Source of the DNA: DASXUX01 sp036504595
GTDB taxonomy: Bacteria; Planctomycetota; SZUA-567; H5-PLA8
Reading direction: 5' to 3'
DNA: 64,000 nt
Assembly (NCBI GenBank): GCA_036504595.1
Contig: DASXUX010000083.1
Location: forward strand, 62,001 to 126,000
Each line of letters starts with the position of its first letter. The first letter of the stretch is position 1. The notes beneath the pieces were generated by a model. It was given only the letters and a program-made list of their open reading frames with translations, made no database searches and was not told where the DNA came from. Shown here piece after piece: positions 58,608 to 64,000 of the stretch. A program made the translations under genes and the position numbers.

Positions 58608-60146
58608 ATGGCATACTTGGTCGGTATTGACCTGGGTTCCACCAGCCTCAAAGCTGTCGTCTACGACGTGGATGGCAAGATCGTCGCCTCCGCGAGCCGT
58701 CCGACGGAGCGCTTTCATCCCGATGCGGCGCATCCGGACTGGACCGTTTGGCAGCCTGAACAGATCTGGGGCGGCACGGCTGAAGCGGCGCGCGAGGCGG
58801 TCGCGAAACTCGACGACCCGAAGAAGATCAAAGGCGTTGCCGTCACGGGCATGGGCATGGACGGCGTACCGATCGACAAAGGGGGAAAATGGCTCTACCC
58901 GTTCATCAGTTGGCTAGATCCCCGCACGTCCCCCCAACTGGACTGGTGGAAGGCCAACATTGGCGCGGAGCGTGTGTTCTCCATCGGCGGCAATCCGCTA
59001 TGGGCCATCAATTCGGCGCTGCGCATTCTATGGATGAAGGAGCATGAGCCCAAGATTCTTGCGCGCGCGGACAAGTGGCTGCTCATCGAGGATTTCCTCA
59101 ACTTCATGCTCAGCGGCCGGCGCGCGACCGACTTCAGCATGGCGTCGTGCACGCTGCTTTTTGACCAGAGAAAGCTGAACTGGTCGGACGAAATGCTGGC
59201 GGCCTCGGGAATCGATCGAGCGCTGATGCCGGACGCGTTCCCGGCTGGCACCGTTATCGGCGAAGTCACCGCGGCAGCATCGAAGGCCACCGGAATTCCA
59301 GCCGGCACGCCAGTGGTGCTGGGTGGACACGATCACCTTTGCGGTGCAATTCCGGCCGGCGCATTCAAGCCCGGCGTGGTGCTCGACGTGACCGGAACAT
59401 GGGAAATTGTTTCGTCGCCGATTCCAAAGCCCGTGCTGACGCCGCAGGTTGGAAAAGCCGGGTTGACGATTCAGGCTCACGTGGCTCGCGGCGTGCACAT
59501 GGCCTGGGCCAGCACGCCCGCCGCCGAATCGCTCGAATGGTTCCGCAACAATCTGACGGTGGCGCCGGCCTCCGTGCCGGCCGGCAGGGACGCCGGCCCC
59601 ACTGTCGCCTCCTGGGAAACGCTGATGACGGAAGCCGCACAGTCTCCGGCCGGTGCAAACGGCGTGATGTTTCTGCCGCATCTGTCCGGCAGCACGTGTC
59701 CCATTGTCGATCCGCACTCCCGCGGCAGCTTCACGGGCCTGCGCAGCATGACGACGCGAGGCGACATGGTTCGCGCGGTGATCGAAGGTCTGGATTATCA
59801 GTTCCTGGACATGCTGAAGAGTTTTGAGACCGGGTTGGGGATGACGGCTCAGCGCGTGATCGCCGTTGGTGGCGCGATCAAGAACGCGTTCTGGATGCAG
59901 AATAAGGCCGACGTGATCGGAAAAGCTATTGAGGTGCCGCAGCTTGAAGAAGCCACGCCGCTCGGCGCCGCGATTCTCGCGGGGATCGGCGTTGGCATTT
60001 ACAAGAACGAAGACGATGCGTATCAACGTGTCTACAAGCCCGGCAAAATTTACGAGCCTAACCCGGCGCTGGCCGATACGTACGCCCAAGATTTCGAGAC
60101 ATACAGGCTGCTGTATCCTCTCTTGAGCGGCATCGGAAAGATCTAG
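58608..60146 (+). CDS. FGGY-family carbohydrate/polyol kinase
   Basis: 512 residues, the normal family size. GIDLGSTSLKAVVYD (about 6-20) is the phosphate-binding motif, GMGMDGVP (about 83-90) and GGHDHLCGAIP (about 243-253) are conserved FGGY positions, and VIAVGGAIKNAFWMQNKADVIG (about 421-442) is the ADP-site segment. It resembles xylulokinase or erythritol kinase more than glycerol kinase, but substrate prediction is uncertain. The identical 39-base repeat (PASVPAGRDAGP, about 320-332) lies in frame in the linker between the two lobes. ATG 58608 follows TAGGAG. It should phosphorylate the polyol or ketose used by the neighbouring dehydrogenases. Confidence 0.92.
   Translation: MAYLVGIDLGSTSLKAVVYDVDGKIVASASRPTERFHPDAAHPDWTVWQPEQIWGGTAEAAREAVAKLDDPKKIKGVAVTGMGMDGVPIDKGGKWLYPFISWLDPRTSPQLDWWKANIGAERVFSIGGNPLWAINSALRILWMKEHEPKILARADKWLLIEDFLNFMLSGRRATDFSMASCTLLFDQRKLNWSDEMLAASGIDRALMPDAFPAGTVIGEVTAAASKATGIPAGTPVVLGGHDHLCGAIPAGAFKPGVVLDVTGTWEIVSSPIPKPVLTPQVGKAGLTIQAHVARGVHMAWASTPAAESLEWFRNNLTVAPASVPAGRDAGPTVASWETLMTEAAQSPAGANGVMFLPHLSGSTCPIVDPHSRGSFTGLRSMTTRGDMVRAVIEGLDYQFLDMLKSFETGLGMTAQRVIAVGGAIKNAFWMQNKADVIGKAIEVPQLEEATPLGAAILAGIGVGIYKNEDDAYQRVYKPGKIYEPNPALADTYAQDFETYRLLYPLLSGIGKI
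59564..59602. repeat. In-frame palindromic element identical to 27810-27848
   Basis: All 39 bases match the copy in the beta-helix gene. Both are read in the same frame. It lies at a surface linker of the FGGY kinase. Confidence 0.92.
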
Positions 60147-60147
60147 A

Positions 60148-60177
60148 GGCTTCCGGATTCACAGGTCCGGAGGCTTT
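60148..60177 (+). terminator. Probable intrinsic terminator after the FGGY kinase gene
   Basis: GGCTTCCGGA and TCCGGAGGC form a 9-10 bp stem (with wobble pairs) around an eight-base loop, followed by TTTT, directly after the TAG stop. It would separate the glpD-like gene from the first three genes, at least partly. Confidence 0.6.
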
Positions 60178-60216
60178 TGTCTGTTTTCGCTGTGTGCTCT
60201 GTGGCAAAAGGACGAA

Positions 60217-61917
60217 ATGAACTGGCGCGCGCAAACACTACAGCAGTTGGAAGCCGATCCGAATGTCAGCGTGCTGATCCTTGGCGGCGGAATCAATGGC
60301 GCGGGATTGTTTCGCGAACTGGCGCTGCAAGGTGTCGATTGCCTGCTCGTGGACAAGGCCGACTTTACCGCTGGCGCGACGTCGAAATCTTCGCGCATGA
60401 TCCACGGCGGGCTGCGCTATCTCGAAAATCGCGAGTTTAAGCTGGTGGCCGAGTCGCTTCTGGAGCGCAATCTGCTCCTGGAGAACGCCAGCCATTACGT
60501 CTCGCCGCTGAAAACGACGATTCCGTTGTTCTCGTGGTTCGGCGGCTTGATCAAGTCCGGTCTGATCTTCGCGGGCTTCTCGATGGACCCCGGCAGTCGT
60601 GGCGTGGCGACGGTGAAAGTCGGCCTGATGTTCTACGACTTCGTCACGCGCAAAAACCGGCGCACGCCGACGCACTTTATTACGGGCAAGTCGCAGGCGC
60701 TGCAAGACGTGCCGGGACTGAACCCGAACATCGTCGCCACCGCGACGTATTGGGACGCCTGGATCACGCAGGCCGAACGTCTGTGTCTCGAACTGATTCA
60801 AGATGCCTGCCGCGAAAACCCGCGCTGCCACGCGCTGAACTACATCGCGCTTGAGGGCGTAAAAGACGGTGGTGTTGCGTTGCGCGATTCAGCCAGCGGG
60901 AAAACGGTCGTGGTGAAGCCGAAGATCGTCGTGAACGCAACCGGCGCGTGGGTGGATCTCACGAACGCGAGTTTCGGGCTGAAGACGAGCTTGATCGGCG
61001 GCACGAAAGGTTCGCACTTGGTTGTCGATAACAAACAGCTTCACGACGCCCTCGGCGGACGAATGGTCTACTATCAGCACAGCGACGGCCGCGTTTGCAT
61101 CGTCTTCCCGTTCCTCGGCAAAGTCATCATGGGTTCTACCGACATCCGCGCCAGCAATCCGGAGCAGGCTCGCTGCGACGAGGCCGAGATTCAGTACATG
61201 CTCACGACACTGCGCGGCGTGTTCGAGAACATCACCATCACGCGCGAACAGGTTGTGTTTTCGTTCTGCGGTGTGCGGCCACTGCCGGCAAAAACCGGCG
61301 TGACGGCAACCATCAGCCGCGGGCATAGCGTAAAGGTGATTGAGCCCGAAACCCGCGGCACGGAGGCCGGCGCCACCGGCCGCAGTTTTCCGATCTACTG
61401 TTTGGTCGGCGGAAAATGGACGACCTTCCGCGCTTTTGCCGAACAAGTCGCCGACCGCCTGCTGCCGCAGCTCGGGCAACAGCGCCGCTGTTCGACCGAG
61501 AAGACGCCGATTGGCGGTGGAAAGGGGTGCCCGCTGGACGCGCAGGCTCGCGCGGATTGGACTCGGCAGCTCGCCCAGAAGCACAACCTTCGAGAAGGCC
61601 GCGCCAGCGCGCTCTTTCAGCGCTACGGCACGGCCGCCGCAAGCTACGCGGCAAAGGCCACTGGCGAAAGCGAGCGCCCGTTCAAGTCGCTGCCCGGTTA
61701 CACGGTCGGTGAAATCGAACACATCGCGGCGAACGATTATGTCGAGCACCTGACGGACGTGATTCGGCGCCGTAGCACGATCTCGCTGTTGGGCGACGCC
61801 AAGCCGGAAGTTGTGCGCGAGCTTGCGGAGATCGTCGGACGAGTGCTCGGGTGGGACAAAGATCGCATCTCTCGTGAGATCGATATGGCCGATACCACCA
61901 AGGGAGAAGCTCCGTAA
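60217..61917 (+). CDS. glpD: Glycerol-3-phosphate dehydrogenase-like FAD enzyme (GlpD/EryB family)
   Basis: 566 residues. FAD-binding VLILGGGINGAGLFRELALQG (about 19-39), the family hallmark TSKSSRMIHGGLRYLE (about 56-71), MGSTDI (about 306-311), SFCGVRPL (about 348) and a helical C-terminal domain. Such enzymes feed electrons from sn-glycerol 3-phosphate into quinones at the inner membrane; the erythritol-phosphate dehydrogenase EryB is a close relative. A palindromic repeat inserts GTEAGATG at about 381-388. ATG 60217 follows AAAAGGA. Together with the kinase this would give polyol -> polyol phosphate -> ketose phosphate. Glycerol versus another polyol is unresolved. Confidence 0.92.
   Translation: MNWRAQTLQQLEADPNVSVLILGGGINGAGLFRELALQGVDCLLVDKADFTAGATSKSSRMIHGGLRYLENREFKLVAESLLERNLLLENASHYVSPLKTTIPLFSWFGGLIKSGLIFAGFSMDPGSRGVATVKVGLMFYDFVTRKNRRTPTHFITGKSQALQDVPGLNPNIVATATYWDAWITQAERLCLELIQDACRENPRCHALNYIALEGVKDGGVALRDSASGKTVVVKPKIVVNATGAWVDLTNASFGLKTSLIGGTKGSHLVVDNKQLHDALGGRMVYYQHSDGRVCIVFPFLGKVIMGSTDIRASNPEQARCDEAEIQYMLTTLRGVFENITITREQVVFSFCGVRPLPAKTGVTATISRGHSVKVIEPETRGTEAGATGRSFPIYCLVGGKWTTFRAFAEQVADRLLPQLGQQRRCSTEKTPIGGGKGCPLDAQARADWTRQLAQKHNLREGRASALFQRYGTAAASYAAKATGESERPFKSLPGYTVGEIEHIAANDYVEHLTDVIRRRSTISLLGDAKPEVVRELAEIVGRVLGWDKDRISREIDMADTTKGEAP
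61357..61377. repeat. In-frame palindromic element arm (GTEAGAT)
   Basis: 'ggcacggaggccggcgccac' is the reverse-complement arm of the 18280 element. It is read as GTEAGAT, as in the ThuA gene. Confidence 0.8.
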
Positions 61918-61996
61918 TGGAAGGTGTCGGGCTCCTGGTTTCTGGCTAGTGACACAGACCACCAAGCTACCAGGCACCAGACTACCAGACACAAAA

Positions 61997-62041
61997 TTGC
62001 TGTTTCTGCTTGCATTCCCCTCCAGCCCCGAGTTAACTTAG
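61997..62041 (+). promoter_or_regulatory. Possible leucine leader peptide upstream of leuA
   Basis: TTG CTG TTT CTG CTT GCA TTC... encodes a 14-residue frame with four Leu codons in its first five (counting the TTG start), ending at TAG 62041. There is no evident ribosome-binding site, and the frame is open further upstream through repeats. A leucine-attenuation leader is possible but weakly supported. Confidence 0.25.
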
Positions 62042-62086
62042 CTCGATTATGAAGCAGACGGCAAACAGCGCTGATGGAGGTTTCAC

Positions 62087-62112
62087 CGCTCGCGGAAATA
62101 GACCCGCGAGCG
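62087..62112 (+). promoter_or_regulatory. Nine-bp stem hairpin in the leuA leader
   Basis: CGCTCGCGG (62087-62095) pairs perfectly with 62104-62112 around an eight-base loop. A weak T-rich stretch (ttcgtcttttcg) follows ~15 bases later. It could attenuate or end transcription before leuA. Confidence 0.4.
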
Positions 62113-62243
62113 CTGGGCTCTAAGTTCGTCTTTTCGTCAGTCTGAAATTCCATTTCAACACATTGACGTTTCGCATGGCTGCCGGCTATTGTGCCGCGGC
62201 TCGAGAAATTGCATCTGTCTTAGACGAAAGGAACATCACAATC

Positions 62244-63824
62244 GTGAGCCCTCAGAAGAAAAGCGATCAAATCATCATTTTCGATACGACTCTGCGCGAC
62301 GGCGAGCAGTCCCCAGGCGCCAGCATGAATCGCGAAGAGAAACTGCAGGTCGCGCATGCTCTACAGCGCCTGAAAGTGGATGTGATCGAGGCCGGCTTTC
62401 CAATTGCATCACCCGGCGACTTCGAAGCCGTAAAGGCGATCGCCGGAGAGATAGACGGCCCGATTATCGCGGGCTTGGCGCGCAGCCTGGAAAAAGACAT
62501 TAAAGCGGCCGGCGAAGCTGTGAAGGGCGCAAAGCACCCGCGCATTCACGTTTTCCTGGCGACCAGCGCCATTCATCGCGAGTTCAAACTCAAGAAGGCT
62601 AAGGACGAAATCGTTCGCCAAGCGGTCTGGGCCGTGAAGATGGCTCGCGAGTACTGCGAAGACATCGAATTCAGCCCGGAAGACGCCAGCCGCACGGAGC
62701 CGGATTTTCTGTGCGAAGTCACGCAGGCCGTGATCGAAGCTGGCGCGACGACGGTCAACATTCCCGACACGGTCGGTTACGCCGTCCCGGAAGTCTACGG
62801 CTCGCTGATCCACACGCTGAAAACGAAGGTGCCAAACATCGATAAAGCCATCATCTCGGTCCACTGCCACAACGATCTGGGCATGGCGGTGGCGAACAGT
62901 CTGGCTGGCGTGCGTAACGGCGCGCGGCAGGTCGAGTGCACCATCAACGGCATCGGCGAACGCGCGGGCAACGCGGCGCTCGAAGAAATCGTGATGGCTC
63001 TGAAGACGCGCCACGATTATTTTGGCGATATCACGACCGGCATCGATTCGAAGCGCCTCTTGCAGACGTCGCGGCTGGTCTCCAGCCTGACGGGCATTCA
63101 CGTCCAGCGTAACAAGGCCATCGTCGGCGAGAATGCCTTCGCGCACGAGTCCGGCATCCATCAGGACGGCATTCTGAAAGAGCGCACGACTTACGAAATC
63201 ATGCACCCCGCCGACATCGGACTGGAGCAGTCGAACCTGGTTCTGGGGAAGCACTCGGGCAAACACGCATTCGCCGACCGGCTGAAGGAGCTGGGCTTCA
63301 CGCTGGGCGAGAAAGAACTGCTGGACGCGTTCGAGCGTTTCAAGGTTCTCTGCGATAAGAAGAAGACGATTTACGACGCAGACCTGGAAGCGATCGTCGA
63401 AGACCAGCTCGAAGCCGCGCCACCAGTCTGGGAGCTGGAAACATTGCAGGTGACGACCGGAAACAAAATGTTGCCCACCGCGACCGTTTGCCTGCGCAAG
63501 GGTGAAGAGCACATCCAGGATGCGGCCATCGGCGACGGACCCATCGCCGCGATGACCAATGCGATCGACCGCATCACCGGCGTAAAAGCCAAGCTGCTGG
63601 ATTTCCAAGTGCGAGCCGTCAGCGTTGGCCAGGAGGCTCAGGGCGAGGTGACGGTGAAAGTAGAGGTTGACGGCACAATCGTACCCGGCCGCGGCCTGTC
63701 CACGGATATCATCGAGGCCTCGGCCAAGGCCTACCTCAATGCGATCTGCCGCGCCGCCGCTCGCGGCACAAACCAATCAACGGACGAAATCGTGCGGCCT
63801 GGACGGATTGCGCCGAAGCTATAG
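62244..63824 (+). CDS. leuA: 2-isopropylmalate synthase
   Basis: 526 residues, like the E. coli enzyme. IFDTTLRDGEQSPGASMN (start of the HMGL-like barrel), SVHCHNDLGMAVANS (metal-binding His pair), NGIGERAGNAALEE and HESGIHQDGILKERTTYEIM are all present. Residues about 395-515 form the LeuA regulatory domain that binds leucine for feedback inhibition. It condenses acetyl-CoA with 2-oxoisovalerate, the first committed step of leucine synthesis. GTG 62244 is preferred: AAAGGAA precedes it and the protein then matches the family length; upstream in-frame starts would add unrelated residues. No other leu genes are in the window. Confidence 0.96.
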   Translation: MSPQKKSDQIIIFDTTLRDGEQSPGASMNREEKLQVAHALQRLKVDVIEAGFPIASPGDFEAVKAIAGEIDGPIIAGLARSLEKDIKAAGEAVKGAKHPRIHVFLATSAIHREFKLKKAKDEIVRQAVWAVKMAREYCEDIEFSPEDASRTEPDFLCEVTQAVIEAGATTVNIPDTVGYAVPEVYGSLIHTLKTKVPNIDKAIISVHCHNDLGMAVANSLAGVRNGARQVECTINGIGERAGNAALEEIVMALKTRHDYFGDITTGIDSKRLLQTSRLVSSLTGIHVQRNKAIVGENAFAHESGIHQDGILKERTTYEIMHPADIGLEQSNLVLGKHSGKHAFADRLKELGFTLGEKELLDAFERFKVLCDKKKTIYDADLEAIVEDQLEAAPPVWELETLQVTTGNKMLPTATVCLRKGEEHIQDAAIGDGPIAAMTNAIDRITGVKAKLLDFQVRAVSVGQEAQGEVTVKVEVDGTIVPGRGLSTDIIEASAKAYLNAICRAAARGTNQSTDEIVRPGRIAPKL

Positions 63825-63829
63825 GAGAC

Positions 63830-63868
63830 AGTCTGGAGTCTGGGGTCAATGGCCCCAGACTCCAGACT
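63830..63868. terminator. Perfect 16-bp hairpin between convergent genes
   Basis: AGTCTGGAGTCTGGGG (63830-63845) is exactly reverse-complementary to 63853-63868. It starts six bases after the leuA stop and ends 14 bases from the stop of the opposing gene, so it could end transcription from both sides. Its 'gactccagact' wording belongs to the word-repeat family. Confidence 0.65.
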
Positions 63869-63881
63869 TGAAATGGAACGT

Positions 63882-64000
63882 TTACTTCAGGGGCTTTGTG
63901 GCCGCCTTGACGGGTTCTTTTGGAGCAGGGTTCACAGGCGCCGTCTTGGGCTGTTCCTTCTCTGGCGGCTTAGGGGCTGGGGTGGGGGACTTTATCTCAG
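63882..64000 (-). CDS. C-terminal tail of a Pro/Lys/Ala-rich protein (5' part outside window)
   Basis: Only the last 39 codons are present, ending KAATKPLK and TAA. The tail is low-complexity (PTPAPKPPEKEQPKTAPVN), like the disordered ends of periplasmic or secreted proteins. The rest of the gene, and so its function, cannot be seen. Confidence 0.75.
   Translation of the reverse strand, partial: EIKSPTPAPKPPEKEQPKTAPVNPAPKEPVKAATKPLK

Larger units (their letters stand above)
61918..62243. other. leuA upstream region with word repeats and a hairpin
   Basis: 61922-61995 holds 'ggctcctggtttctggctag' facing 'accaagctaccaggcaccag' and 'actaccagacac' word repeats. 61997-62041 is a tiny Leu-rich frame and 62087-62112 is a hairpin. 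The rest, up to the leuA start, shows no gene. Confidence 0.6.

Noticed and set aside
58608..60146. Calling the FGGY kinase glpK
   Set aside because: N-terminal and active-site segments look closer to xylulose/erythritol kinases than to glycerol kinase; the substrate is left open.
1..64000. tRNA, rRNA, riboswitch, replication origin or complete insertion sequence
   Set aside because: I saw no tRNA cloverleaf, conserved rRNA sequence, recognisable riboswitch core, dnaA-box cluster or transposase gene. Small or diverged ones could be missed without a computed search.

Overview
This window is GC-rich bacterial chromosome. It encodes many large exported proteins, several twin-arginine Gfo/Idh/MocA oxidoreductases, xylose-isomerase-like TIM barrels, DUF1080 and ThuA domains, HEAT repeats, multidomain glycoside-hydrolase-like proteins and an HpnH-type hopanoid enzyme. 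This combination is typical of polysaccharide-degrading bacteria of the PVC superphylum or neighbouring phyla (Planctomycetota, Lentisphaerota, Verrucomicrobiota, Hydrogenedentota). I cannot narrow it further from sequence alone. No rRNA, tRNA, CRISPR array, complete insertion sequence or phage module was seen.

Layout. 1-4.1 kb: a truncated Gfo/Idh/MocA gene divergent from a two-lobed FAD oxidoreductase with HEAT tail. 4.2-5.8 kb: a GAF-PAS-GGDEF diguanylate cyclase. 5.8-11.3 kb: an atypical, more AT-rich accessory segment with an iterated repeat array, a secreted fibronectin-III protein lying between two ~160-bp direct repeats that each carry a promoter-like site, and a translationally coupled pair resembling an orphan polymorphic toxin and its partner. 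11.3-13.3 kb: alginate-lyase-family protein, small basic protein and rhodanese, all leftward. 13.5-26.3 kb: a TetR regulator followed by a rightward series of three Tat-type oxidoreductases, three sugar isomerase/epimerase-like barrels, a HEAT-ThuA giant and small companions; with DUF1080 at 32.5 kb this fits an exported 3-keto-sugar pathway. 26.4-34.6 kb: beta-helix/propeller protein, papain-like protease, phosphodiester glycosidase, DUF1080 and a secreted TIM-barrel-like protein. 34.9-56.2 kb: TMTC-like membrane protein, DUF6259 protein, further GH-like proteins, two radical SAM proteins (one HpnH) and an SRPBCC membrane protein. 56.3-61.9 kb: gldA-like, URO-D-like, FGGY kinase and glpD-like genes that look like a polyol pathway. 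62.2-63.8 kb: leuA, facing the tail of a Pro/Lys-rich protein across a perfect hairpin.

The most unusual feature is a dense layer of short repeats. Low-complexity 'word' repeats, often arranged as long inverted repeats, fill many gaps immediately upstream of start codons. GC-rich palindromic elements sit in frame inside many coding sequences, adding peptides such as VPASVPAGRDAGPT or SPLPREGEGLGVRG, and some supply signal peptides, C-termini or stop codons. Identical 39-bp, 43-bp and 26-bp copies occur in unrelated genes or in both coding and intergenic sites, which points to recent dispersal.
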